From the NCBI GenBank assembly GCA_963783235.1, contig CAWAMN010000001.1, positions 496,001-560,000 of the forward strand: a stretch of DNA of 64,000 nucleotides. The letters are read 5' to 3'. Source of the DNA: Thiohalomonas sp963783235 (lineage in GTDB: Bacteria > Pseudomonadota > Gammaproteobacteria > Thiohalomonadales > Thiohalomonadaceae). Position numbers and translations under genes: made by a program. Position 1 is the first letter of the stretch. Every line of letters starts with the position of its first letter. Below the pieces are notes generated by a model that saw only the letters and a list, made by a program, of their open reading frames with translations, had not been told where the DNA came from and made no database searches. Positions 28,113 to 37,441 of the stretch are shown here, piece after piece.

Positions 28113-29911
28113 TGCCGCTGTCGGCCCAAAAACGCATTGTGCGCCGCGCGATCGGCCCCATTCCTCCGGCGCTCGCGGGTCTGAATCCGGTGTTGGCCCG
28201 AGTCTGTGCCGGGCGGCAGGTCCAGTCGGTTGAAGAGCTGGAGCATGGCCTGGAGCGCCTCTTGCCTTTCGAGGCGCTCAAGGGGATCGGTGGCGCCGTG
28301 CGTCTGCTGGAGAGGGCGCTGCGCGAGGAATGGTCGATCACGGTCGTCGGGGATTTTGACGCCGACGGGGCCACCAGCACCGCGGTGGCGGTGCGCGCCC
28401 TCCAGTCGATGGGCGCGGCGAAGGTGGATTTCCTGGTTCCAAACCGTTTTGAGTACGGCTACGGGCTGACGCCGGAGATTGTGGCGGTAGTGGCCGAGCG
28501 GCGTCCGGACCTCATCGTGACCGTGGACAACGGCATCTCGTCCCTGGAGGGCGTGGCGGCGGCAAAGGCCGCCGGTATGCACGTTCTTGTGACCGATCAC
28601 CACCTGCCGGGTGGCCATCTCCCCGAGGCCGATGCCACCGTTAATCCCAATCAGCCCGGTGACGACTTCGCATCAAAAGCGCTGGCCGGTGTGGGCGTCA
28701 TCTTCTATGTGATGCTGGCCCTGCGCGCTCGCCTGCGCGAGACGGGTTGGTTCGAGGAGCGGGACACCCAATCACCCAACCTGGCCTCCCTGCTGGACTT
28801 GGTCGCGCTGGGTACCGTCGCCGACGTCGTCCCGCTGGAGCACAACAATCGCATCCTGGTGGCGCAGGGCTTGGCTCGAATACGGGCAGGCCGGGGCAGT
28901 GCCGGTATTCAGGCGCTCATCGAGATCGCCAAGCGGAATCCGGAGCGACTGGTATCGGGAGATTTCGGGTTTGCCATCGGCCCGCGCCTGAATGCCGCGG
29001 GTCGCATGGACGACATGAGCGTGGGTATCCGCTGTCTGCTCAGCGACGACCCGAACGAAGCGCGCGAACTGGCCGCCGAACTGGAGCGGCTCAATCGCGA
29101 GCGACGGGAAACCGAACAGTCCATGCGTGATGAGGCGCTCGAAGAGCTGCAGCGCATGCACCTGGAAAGCGAGGGTGAACTGCCGTTCGGGCTCTGCCTC
29201 TATGACGCGTCCTGGCACGAAGGGGTGATTGGCATTCTGGCCTCCCGGATCAAGGAGCGCGTTCACCGTCCGGTCATCGTCTTTACCGATGCCGGGTCGG
29301 GCGACGTCAAGGGGTCGGCCCGTTCCGTACCGGGTGTGCATATTCGCGATGCCCTGGATGCCATCGCCGCGCGGCACCCGGCCATGCTCAAGCGTTTCGG
29401 CGGACACGCCATGGCCGCCGGGCTGACCCTGCATGCCGATGCCCTGGAGGAGTTTCGGCTCGTCTTCGACAGTGAGGTGCGCCGCCATTTGAATGCCGAC
29501 GATCTCAACGGCGTCGTGTCGAGCGATGGACCGCTTGAGGTCGAAGCCATCGATTTGGAGTTGGCCGACACCCTGCGGATGGCGGTGCCCTGGGGACAAG
29601 GTTTCCCCGAACCGGTTTTCGACGACCGCTTCGAAGTGGTCTCCAACCGCATCGTCGGCGAGCGCCACATGAAGCTGCTGCTGAGAAAACCCGGATCCGA
29701 AGGGCAGCTGTTTGATGCCATCGCCTTCAATGCCGACCTGGAGATGTGGGAAACGGCACCGGAGATCGTCGATGCCGCATTCCGGCTCGACGTCAATGAA
29801 TACCGCGGACGCCGCAGCGTGCAGTTCATCATCGAACACATCGAGCCGGCCGCGGAGCATCACCCTTCCGACCGGAAGGAAAGGCCGCGGGAAGCCGACT
29901 TGCCGCGCTGA
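28112..29911 (+). CDS. recJ: Single-stranded-DNA-specific exonuclease RecJ
   Basis: 599 residues from the ATG at 28112, with AAGGAGG seven bases upstream. DHH-family motifs are in order: DFDADGATST (motif I), VDNGISS, TDHHLPGG (the DHH box), then GTVADVVPL, and the DHHA1 end FGGHAMAAGLTL. It degrades single-stranded DNA 5' to 3' in recombination and mismatch repair. recJ-prfB-lysS is the E. coli order. A REP cluster separates it from prfB here. Confidence 0.96.
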   Translation: MPLSAQKRIVRRAIGPIPPALAGLNPVLARVCAGRQVQSVEELEHGLERLLPFEALKGIGGAVRLLERALREEWSITVVGDFDADGATSTAVAVRALQSMGAAKVDFLVPNRFEYGYGLTPEIVAVVAERRPDLIVTVDNGISSLEGVAAAKAAGMHVLVTDHHLPGGHLPEADATVNPNQPGDDFASKALAGVGVIFYVMLALRARLRETGWFEERDTQSPNLASLLDLVALGTVADVVPLEHNNRILVAQGLARIRAGRGSAGIQALIEIAKRNPERLVSGDFGFAIGPRLNAAGRMDDMSVGIRCLLSDDPNEARELAAELERLNRERRETEQSMRDEALEELQRMHLESEGELPFGLCLYDASWHEGVIGILASRIKERVHRPVIVFTDAGSGDVKGSARSVPGVHIRDALDAIAARHPAMLKRFGGHAMAAGLTLHADALEEFRLVFDSEVRRHLNADDLNGVVSSDGPLEVEAIDLELADTLRMAVPWGQGFPEPVFDDRFEVVSNRIVGERHMKLLLRKPGSEGQLFDAIAFNADLEMWETAPEIVDAAFRLDVNEYRGRRSVQFIIEHIEPAAEHHPSDRKERPREADLPR

Positions 29912-29933
29912 TGGGTGAGGGAACTGCTGATTG

Positions 29934-30293
29934 TGCGGCTTCCAGCCGCGAAAGCCCCGGTCGACACTGTATCGCGGCAGGATGCCGCTCCTACACCGGA
30001 TGATGATCAGGCTCGTCCCGTTGGAGCGGCTTCCAGCCGCGAAGGCCCCGGTCGACACTGTATCGCGGCAGGATGCCGCTCCTACACCGGATGATGCTCT
30101 GGCTTGTCCCGCGGCTTCCAGCCGCGAAAGCGCCGGTCGAAAACTGCATCGCGGCAGAATGCCGCTCCTACACCGGATGATGATCAGGCTCGTCCCGTGG
30201 GAGCGGCATCCTGCCGCGATGGAATCAGTCCGGAACGGTATCGTGGAACGGTGGACGCCCTTTACCCATCGCGGCAGAATGCCGCTCCTACAG
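29934..30293. repeat. REP cluster II: four units between recJ and prfB
   Basis: Units start at about 29935, 30026, 30111 and 30203. Each has GCGGCTTCCAGCCGCGA (or GCGGCATCCTGCCGCGA in the last) on the left and TCGCGGCAGGATGCCGCTCC on the right, with a shared CCGGTCGACACTG core and CCGGATGATGATCAGGCTCG spacer. It has the same palindromic plan as the arrays at 26 and 42.6 kb but a different core. Confidence 0.85.
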
Positions 30294-30385
30294 GGCATTC
30301 CCACTTGGCGGTTCACCCAAAACCGAGCCATGGTGTATGATACCCGGCTGTTTTTCCGCACCTTTTTTGGGAGTACGAGTTTCCG

Positions 30386-31493
30386 ATGATCGAAATCAAC
30401 CCCATCGTCACCCCATCAAAGACATCCAAGAGCGTACGGATGCCCTTAGGGGGTATCTTTGACTACGATACCAGCAAGAACGGCTGGTAGAGGTCGAGCG
30501 CGAACTGGAAGATCCCACGGTCTGGGACAACCCCGGAACATGCGCAGGACCCTGGGGCGTGAACGCGCGCAACCTGGAGCGTGTGGTCGGCACCATCGAT
30601 CGCCTCGATACGGTACTCGGCGATGCCGGTGAACTGCTGGACATGGCGGCAGAAGAGGGTGATGAGCAGACTGTCGAATCGGTGAATTCCGCAATTTGGA
30701 AGCGGCAGCCCGACAGGATCTGGCCGAACCTCGAATTCCGCCGCATGTTCTCCGGCGAGATGGATGACCAGCAACGCCTATCTGGATATCCAGGCGGGCT
30801 CCGGTGGTACCGAAGCCCAGGACTGGGCCAACATGCTGCTGCGCATGTACCTGCGCTGGGGTGAACGCACGGTTTCAAAACCGAACTGCATCGAAGTCTC
30901 CGACGGCGAAGTGGCCGGCATCAAGAGCGCCACCATCCATTTCGACGGTGAATACGCCTATCGGTTGGCTGCGTACGGAGACCGGGGTGCACCGACTGGT
31001 GCGCAAGTCGCCGTTCGATTCCGGCAATCGTCGCCATACCTCGTTTGCCTCGGTATTCGTCTCTCCCGAGGTGGACGACGATATCGACATCGAGATCAAT
31101 CCTGCCGATCTGCGCATCGATGTCTACCGTGCGTCCGGCGCCGGCGGCCAGCACGTCAACCGGACCGAGTCGGCCGTGCGTATCACCCATATGCCGACGG
31201 GTACGGTGGTGCAGTGTCAGAGCGAACGATCGCAGCACCAGAACAGGGATCGCGCCATGAAGCAGCTCAAGGCCAAGCTCTACGAACTGGAGCTGCAGAA
31301 ACGCAATGCCGAGAACCAGGCACTGGAAGACTCCAAATCGGATATCGGTTGGGGCAGCCAGATCCGCTCCTACGTGCTGGACCAGTCCCGCATCAAGGAT
31401 CTGCGCACCAGCGTGGAAACCGGCAACACCCAGGCGGTACTCGACGGCGACCTCGATCAGTTCATCGAGGCCAGCCTGAAAAGCGGGTTATAG
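30386..31493 (+). pseudogene. prfB: Peptide chain release factor 2, programmed frameshift plus apparent sequencing indels
   Basis: Starts MIEINPIV at ATG 30386. The reconstructed protein has the RF2 layout: GSGGTEAQDWANMLLRMYLRW, then the TGA/TAA-recognition area, the peptidyl-hydrolysis loop GAGGQHVNRTESAVRITHMPTG, and the end LDQFIEASLKSGL. Besides the natural +1 shift at 30457-30462, there are unexpected one-base breaks near 30410, 30478, 30536, 30546, 30700, 30770, 30885 and 30970. The last 500 bases are clean. Because RF2 is essential and the residues between the breaks are conserved, consensus error is the likely cause. Confidence 0.88.
30448..30463 (+). promoter_or_regulatory. Programmed +1 ribosomal frameshift site of prfB
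   Basis: AGGGGG (30448-30453), an internal Shine-Dalgarno-like element, is followed by TAT CTT TGA C, with CTT at 30457-30459 and TGA at 30460-30462. This is the classical RF2 autoregulatory site: slow termination at TGA when RF2 is scarce lets the ribosome slip from CTT to TTT and continue in the GAC TAC GAT frame. Confidence 0.93.
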
Positions 31494-31495
31494 GG

Positions 31496-31633
31496 GTTAA
31501 CCACGGGGGACACAGGGAGCACGGGGGATTTTTCCTGGTTGGCTTTTGTGTCCTCCGTGCCCACGTGGCCTAGCCGAAAACGAACCCAAGGAATTTTTCC
31601 AACCCCGTGTTCACCGTGAACCCCGTGGTTAAC
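31496..31633. repeat. Inverted-repeat element between prfB and lysS
   Basis: GTTAACCACGGGG at 31496-31508 and CCCCGTGGTTAAC at 31621-31633 are perfect 13-bp inverted ends of a 138-bp segment. The interior has ACACAGGGAGCACGG and CCTCCGTGCCCACGTGG, related to the CCACAGAG repeat family. Confidence 0.7.
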
Positions 31634-31648
31634 AGAAAGAATCAAATC

Positions 31649-33171
31649 ATGAGTGACAACCCGAAGACCCAAGACGAAAACAAGCTGATCGCCGAGCGCC
31701 GCGCGAAACTGACGGCGCTGCGCGAGCAGGGCAAGGCGTTTCCGAACGACTTTCGCCGCAATGTCATGGCCGGCGGAACTGCACGCCCGCTACGGTGAGA
31801 AGAGCGACGAGGAGCTGGAGTCGGAAAACCTCCGGGTCGCCATGGCCGGACGCATGATGGCCGAGCGCATGATGGGCAAGGCCTCGTTTGCCCACTCCAG
31901 GACATGTCCGGCCAGATCCAGCTATTCGTTCAGCGCGACTCACTGCCCGAAGGGCTCTATAACACCCATTCAAGAAGTGGGATATCGGCGATATCGTCGG
32001 GGCCGAAGGCGTGCTGTTCAAGTACCAAGACAGGGTGAGCTGTCGGTCAAGGTGGACAGCGTACAGCTGCTGACCAAGTCGCTGCGTCCGCTGCCCGGAG
32101 AAGTGGCACGGGCCTGACCGATACAGGAAGCCCGCTATCGCCAGCGCTACGTCGATCTGATCATCAACGAGGTGACCCGCGACACCTTCCGCATGCGCTC
32201 GCAGATCGTTCACCGCATCCGCGAGTTCCTGGATCACCGGGGCTTCATGGAAGTGGAGACGCCGATGATGCAGGTGATTCCCGGCGGTGCCACGGCGCGG
32301 CCGTTTGTCACCTACCACAACGCCCTGGATATGGAGATGTATCTGCGTATCGCGCCGGAGCTTTATCTCAAGCGGCTGGTGGTGGGTGGCTTCGAGAGGG
32401 TCTTTGAGATCAACCGGAACTTCCGCAACGAGGGACTGTCCACCCGGCACAACCCCGAGTTCACCATGCTGGAGTTCTACCAGGCCTATGCCGATCACAA
32501 TGAACTGATGGATCTGACCGAGGAGATGCTGCGCGAGGTGGCAGCAGCAGGTGACTCGGGACCACCGCCGATCGAGTACCAGGGCGAGACCTACGATTTC
32601 GGCGCAGCCTTCTGCGCGCATGACGGTCAAGATTCCATCCTGCACTTCAATCCGGAAATCGACCGAAGCGCAGATGGACGACCTGGACGGCGCCCGGCAG
32701 GTCGCCGCAAGCCTGGAGATCCCGCTGAAGGACACCTGGGGACTGGGCAAGGTGCAGATCGAGATCTTCGAGAAGACGGTCGAGCACCGGCTGAAGGAGC
32801 CCACCTTCATCACCGAGTATCCGACTGAGGTCTCACCACTGGCCCGACCGCAAGCGACGACGATCCGTTCGTCACCGATCGCTTCGAGTTCTTCGTCGGC
32901 GGCCGCGAGATTGCCAATGGTTTCTCCGAGCTCAACGATCGCCGAAGACCAGGCCGAACGTTTTCGTAAACAGGTGGCAGAGAAAGACGCCGGTGACGAG
33001 GAGGCCATGCACTTCGACGAGGACTATATCGTTGCCCTCGAACACGGCCTGCCGCCCACCGCCGGAGAGGGGATCGGAATCGATCGGCTGGTCATGCTGT
33101 TCACCAATTCGCCCTCGATTCGCGATGTGCTTCTGTTCCCGCACATGCGGCCCGAATCAGCGGCGGAATAA
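31649..33171 (+). pseudogene. lysS: Lysyl-tRNA synthetase (class II), many single-base indels
   Basis: Starts MSDNPKTQDENKLIAERRAKL at ATG 31649. The OB-fold anticodon-binding part is recognisable despite broken frames. The longest clean part (32172-32560) has class II motif 1 and 2 features (FMEVETPMMQVIPGGATARPF, FERVFEINRNFRNEGLSTRHNPEFTMLEFYQAY). The end has motif 3 (HGLPPTAGEGIGIDRLVMLF) and SIRDVLLFPHMRPE. Breaks lie near 31771, 31895, 31970, 32025, 32100, 32550, 32610, 32670, 32845 and 32940. An essential gene, so a consensus problem is more likely than inactivation. Confidence 0.87.
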
Positions 33172-33197
33172 CCGGATCCTCATCATCAGCCCGTAGT

Positions 33198-33338
33198 CAG
33201 GCTTTCGAAAAAGGGTTTGTCCCTTCTCCCTCGGGGAGAAGGTTAGGATGAGGGGGATAAAAAACAGGCAGTTACCGTGCTTTGAACCCCCTCACCCCCG
33301 GCCCTCTCCCTCTGGAGAGGGTGTTTTTCAACAGCCTG
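33198..33338. repeat. MITE-like element, copy 1
   Basis: 141 bases bounded by CAGGCTTTCGAAAAAGGG and the inverse of CAGGCTGTTGAAAAA (TTTTTCAACAGCCTG). Inside are TCCCTTCTCCCTCGGGGAGAAG and CCCTCTCCCTCTGGAGAGGG hairpins. The same element lies at 44541-44682 in the opposite orientation. Confidence 0.75.
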
Positions 33339-33379
33339 CCAGGGGTGGCCAATCGGTGCGAGCGGTCGCTCCGTTCCCC

Positions 33380-34867
33380 TCAGGATGAGCAGCTCACCGC
33401 TAATCGTTGCCCCCATTCGGGCGGCTCTGCGGCATAGGCCTCCTTGCCCGGACGCTCCGTAAACGGATCCTTCAGAAGTTCCTGGAGGGTCTCGATCTCG
33501 GAATAATCGCGATTCTGCTCCGCCTTTTCGATGGCGTTCTGTGCCAGATAGTTGCGAAGGATATAGCGGGGATTGGTCCGATTCATGCGCGCTGAGCGTT
33601 CACCGTCACGGCTGTTTTCGACGTGAAGACGGTGTCGGTAGCGCGTGGCCCATTTGTCAAAGGCCTCACGGTCCACGAATAGATCGCGCAGTGGTTCGTT
33701 TCGGTTATCCGGGTTGCTGTCAAAGCGCGCGAGTTCGCGGAACGTGTTGGTGTAGTCGGCGCCGGAGTCAGCCATCAGGCTGAGCAGATCCGTGGCGAGC
33801 GCACCATCTTCGGGGCGCTCGTCACGCAGCCCGAGCTTGCGTCGCATTCCGGCCGCATAATGGGCCGCAAAGTGACCGTCATACTCTCCGAGCACCGCAT
33901 TGGCCTTTTCGGCCGCCTCGGCCGGTTCGCCGTCCATCAGCGGCAGCAGGGCCTGCCCCAGGCAGCTGAGGTTCCACTGTCCTATCTTGGGTTGGCGGTC
34001 GAAGGCATAGCGGCCGGAGTGATCCGAATGGTTGCAGATAAATCCCGGTTCATACGCGTCGAGGAAGCCGAAAGGGCCGTAGTCCAGCGTCAGTCCCAAT
34101 AGTGACATGTTATCGGTGTTCATGACCCCGTGGGCGAACCCGACCAGTTGCCACTGGGCCATGAGCCTGGCTGTGCGTGCAGTTACCTCCCGGAACAGGA
34201 CTGTCACGCGATCGGGCTCCTCCTGCAAATGCGGAAAGTGGTAACCGATGGCATAGTCGGCGAGCTTCTCCAAGCGCTGGAATTGACTCCGGTAGTAGAA
34301 CACCTCGAACGAGCCAAAGCGCAGGTGGCTTGGGGCGACACGGAGCAGCAACGCGCCGCGTTCGATCTTTTCCCGATAGACCTCTTCCTCGCTGTCAAGC
34401 AGGCAAAGCGAACGGGTGGACGGGATGCCAAGGCCATGCATGGCTTCCCCGCAAAGGTATTCGCGAATGGTCGAGCGCAGGACGGCACGCCCATCACCGC
34501 TTCGGGAGTAGGGCGTTTCACCGGCGCCCTTGAGGTGCAGGTCCCAGCGTTCGCCGCCCTCGTTAAGCACTTCGCCCAACAGGATCGCCCGTCCGTCGCC
34601 CAATTGGGGCACATAGTGGCCGAACTGATGCCCGGAATAGAGCATGGCAAGCGGCTGGCTGTCCGGCAGCGGGCGCTCGCTGTTGATGCAGGCCACAAAT
34701 TCGGGACGTCGCGCCTCGTTCGGGTCGATGCCAAGCAGCGCTGCGACATCACTGTTGAAGGCCGCGAGGCGCGGTTTCTTCAAGGGTGTGGGTACCAGCC
34801 GTGAATAAAAACCGTCCGGCAGACGCGCGTAACTATTGTCGAAGCGGAGTGTTTCGAGGGTATGCAT
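33380..34867 (-). CDS. selO: Protein adenylyltransferase SelO (YdiU family)
   Basis: 495 residues from the ATG at 34867 (MHTLETLRFDNSYARL); a longer open frame exists but overlaps the leader of the divergent gene. Family segments: YSGHQFGHYVPQLGDGRAILLGE, DLHLKGAGETPYSRSGDGRAVLRS, and HGVMNTDNMSLLGLTLDYGPFGFLD, the pseudokinase active site. It ends VSCSS. E. coli SelO moves AMP from ATP onto protein Ser/Thr/Tyr as a redox-stress response. The final cysteine corresponds to the selenocysteine position of eukaryotic SelO. Confidence 0.94.
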   Translation of the reverse strand: MHTLETLRFDNSYARLPDGFYSRLVPTPLKKPRLAAFNSDVAALLGIDPNEARRPEFVACINSERPLPDSQPLAMLYSGHQFGHYVPQLGDGRAILLGEVLNEGGERWDLHLKGAGETPYSRSGDGRAVLRSTIREYLCGEAMHGLGIPSTRSLCLLDSEEEVYREKIERGALLLRVAPSHLRFGSFEVFYYRSQFQRLEKLADYAIGYHFPHLQEEPDRVTVLFREVTARTARLMAQWQLVGFAHGVMNTDNMSLLGLTLDYGPFGFLDAYEPGFICNHSDHSGRYAFDRQPKIGQWNLSCLGQALLPLMDGEPAEAAEKANAVLGEYDGHFAAHYAAGMRRKLGLRDERPEDGALATDLLSLMADSGADYTNTFRELARFDSNPDNRNEPLRDLFVDREAFDKWATRYRHRLHVENSRDGERSARMNRTNPRYILRNYLAQNAIEKAEQNRDYSEIETLQELLKDPFTERPGKEAYAAEPPEWGQRLAVSCSS

Positions 34868-35063
34868 AACGACCAGAATGACGTCTAATGTACCTGACTT
34901 CAACCCTCGGGAATTTGTGGGTTGTCGGCCTGCGAAAAAAGCATTGCCCCGGGAACATCGGCAGATCGGCCACATACGTCCTATTCTCTTTAGTTGGACG
35001 CCTTCAGAGATTGCAGCGCCCGGGTGTGTCTTATCGACTCCAGCCGTTCGTCTCCCGGAGACC

Positions 35064-37412
35064 ATGGCCTTGTTCCCTACCGAAATCCCCAAAGTCTGGC
35101 TGCCGCTTGCCTTTGCGTATTGCGCCCTAATCGTGACTCCGTCTTACGCACAGGAGAATGCCGCCTTGATTCCGGCCGCCGAGGCACAGGCGGCTGTCAC
35201 CGAACTCGAGTCGATCGAGAAGGGGGTTGCCGAAGGCGTTCGGGACGAAACGGTACTGTCCGCGCATGTCGATCAAGTGAATGCCATCAAGGCGGGAGCT
35301 GACGCCTGCATCGAAAGCGCGCAACAGAAGCTCGGGGCCGTGAGGAGGGACTTGGAGACCCTTGGCCCTTCCGTCGAGGGCGAGGAGAGGGCAGTCACCC
35401 AAAAACGCATCGCAATGGCGGGTGAACAGTCCAGCCTTGAGAAGCAGCTTTCAAGTTGTCGATTGCTGGTGTTGCGCAGCAAAGAAGTCCTGGAAGCGGT
35501 CGAAGATGTGCGCAAGGTCATTCTCGCCCAACGCCTTTTGGCGCGTGGTCCACCTCTCATTTCTCTGCTGGAGGACAACTGGCAGCACTCATCCGAATGG
35601 TTTCGTTCAACGCGGGAGTTTATCGCCGAGCATAGCGGAATACGCAGCATATCCGCGGCGGAGTGGTCGCTCGTCGCCCTGGCGGCGCTGGTGACGGATG
35701 GATGGGGGCTCATGCTGCGGCGGGGAATTCGCCGGCAGTTCTCGGCCCGCAAACCGGTTGGCTTCGCCGGCGCCTTCCGGCGTGCTTTCGCCAGTGTGCT
35801 GGCAAGTCACGGCCCTCGGCTGTTCGTCTCCAGCACGATAGCGGTTTTGGTATGGATCTTCAGCCAGGATCTGGAGACGATGCCGTTTGTCGGTCTGGTC
35901 GCCTATGGGCTGCCGGTCTATTTCCTCCTGGCTGCACTGATTCAGCTGTTTCTGGCACCGCCCGCGCCGGCAGCCATTTTTCTGCCGATCGATCCGAACA
36001 ACGCGAGAAAGATGGCCAGGCGGCTCAAGGTGCTGGCTTTCCTCCTCTATTTGGGGTATCTGCTGCTCTCCACTGTGGTATGGCAGAGCCTTCCCGCCCC
36101 GGCCCTGTTGCTGGCCCGGGGGGTTCTCGCCGCTGTCCTTGTGGTCAATCTAATCTCCATCGTCTGGTTGTTTAGGCGAATCACCGGCATCGAGGAGCTG
36201 AACTGGCTGCGGGCAACCGTATCACTGCTGTTGATTTCGGCACTCGGTGCGGAGTGGCTGGGCTATCGGAACCTGTCGGCCTACCTGGTCCAGGGCGTAA
36301 CCGGCACGATGCTGGCCGTTGGCCTGGGTCTTTTGCTTAGCCGCATCTTTCGTGAATTTTACGAAGGATTGGAGCATGGCCGGCGCGGCGGATACCGGAA
36401 GCTTCGGGGATTGGTGGGGCTTGAGCCGGGGACGCCCTTTCCGGCACTGACCTGGCTGAGGTTTATCACGACATCCGTCCTCTGGACCGGAATTGTCGCG
36501 CTGGCCCTGGGGGTCTGGGGTTTCGCTCGGGAAGTGTGGTTGTATACCTACGAGTTCCTGTTGAACGGCTTCTCTGTCGGCTCTCTAAAAATTCTCCCCT
36601 CCCGCATTCTGCTGGCCCTGCTGATTTTGCTCCTGCTCGTTCCAACAGGGCGTTGGCTCCGTTCCCGTCTGGAGAAACGTTGGCTGGCAAAAACCTACAT
36701 GGAGCGCGGGGCGCGGGAAGCCCTGGTAACACTATCCGGTTATGCGGTGATTGCAGTGGCCGTTCTTTTGGCGCTCGGCGTCGCAGGCATGGATTTCGGC
36801 AAACTGGCGATTATCGCTGGTGCGCTGTCGGTTGGTATCGGTTTCGGTCTTCAGAACATCGTCAACAATTTCGTGTCGGGTTTGATTCTGCTGTTCGAGC
36901 GCCCGATCAAAAAAGGGGACTGGATCGTGGTGGGTACCACGGAAGGCTATGTTCGGCAGATCAGTTTTCGCGCTACACAGATACAGACCTTCGATCGGGC
37001 GGATGTGATTGTGCCGAACTCCGAACTGGTCTCCAATCAGGTCACCAACTGGATGCTGAGGGATGCGGCAGGGCGGGTGGTAGTGCCGCTTTCAGTCGCA
37101 CGGGGCAGCGACACCGAAACGGTCCGGGAACTGCTTCTGAAAACCGCGAAACTACACCCCGAGGTGGTATCCGGAGATAACCGGCTACCGGACCCGGTGG
37201 TGCTTTTCCGGCGCTTCGGAGAGAGCGCACTGGAGTTCGAGCTGCGCTGCTTTGTCAGGGACGTGGACAGCCGGCTCGCCGTTACCAGTGAACTGAACTT
37301 CGCCATTGACCGTGCATTTCGGGAGAACGGTATCGAAGTGCCGTTCCCGCAACGGGTTTTGCACGTTCGGCCTTCACAGGATGTGGATGCGTTGACGAAC
37401 GGTCATCGTTAA
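35064..37412 (+). CDS. MscK/MscS-family mechanosensitive channel
   Basis: 782 residues from the ATG at 35064, chosen because it starts a signal peptide (WLPLAFAYCALIVTPSYAQ) with GGAG just upstream; the frame is open to 34836. A periplasmic helical part (about 30-190) is followed by some eight to ten membrane segments. The MscS pore is visible: DFGKLAIIAGALSVGIGFGLQNIVNNFVSGLILLFERPIKKGDWI, with the Gly/Ala-rich TM3, then the beta domain TEGYVRQISFRATQIQTFDRADVIVPNSEL. It relieves hypo-osmotic pressure. Layout and size lie between MscS and MscK/MscM. Confidence 0.9.
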   Translation: MALFPTEIPKVWLPLAFAYCALIVTPSYAQENAALIPAAEAQAAVTELESIEKGVAEGVRDETVLSAHVDQVNAIKAGADACIESAQQKLGAVRRDLETLGPSVEGEERAVTQKRIAMAGEQSSLEKQLSSCRLLVLRSKEVLEAVEDVRKVILAQRLLARGPPLISLLEDNWQHSSEWFRSTREFIAEHSGIRSISAAEWSLVALAALVTDGWGLMLRRGIRRQFSARKPVGFAGAFRRAFASVLASHGPRLFVSSTIAVLVWIFSQDLETMPFVGLVAYGLPVYFLLAALIQLFLAPPAPAAIFLPIDPNNARKMARRLKVLAFLLYLGYLLLSTVVWQSLPAPALLLARGVLAAVLVVNLISIVWLFRRITGIEELNWLRATVSLLLISALGAEWLGYRNLSAYLVQGVTGTMLAVGLGLLLSRIFREFYEGLEHGRRGGYRKLRGLVGLEPGTPFPALTWLRFITTSVLWTGIVALALGVWGFAREVWLYTYEFLLNGFSVGSLKILPSRILLALLILLLLVPTGRWLRSRLEKRWLAKTYMERGAREALVTLSGYAVIAVAVLLALGVAGMDFGKLAIIAGALSVGIGFGLQNIVNNFVSGLILLFERPIKKGDWIVVGTTEGYVRQISFRATQIQTFDRADVIVPNSELVSNQVTNWMLRDAAGRVVVPLSVARGSDTETVRELLLKTAKLHPEVVSGDNRLPDPVVLFRRFGESALEFELRCFVRDVDSRLAVTSELNFAIDRAFRENGIEVPFPQRVLHVRPSQDVDALTNGHR

Positions 37413-37441
37413 CGGTCGGAGCCTTCCCTGGCCCCGTGACG

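Noticed and set aside
28772..30361. 529-residue minus-strand frame opposite recJ
   Set aside because: Antisense to recJ and the REP cluster; no motif.
30386..33171. prfB and lysS as true pseudogenes
   Set aside because: Both are essential, the breaks are isolated one-base indels, and the intervening protein is fully conserved; consensus error is the better explanation.
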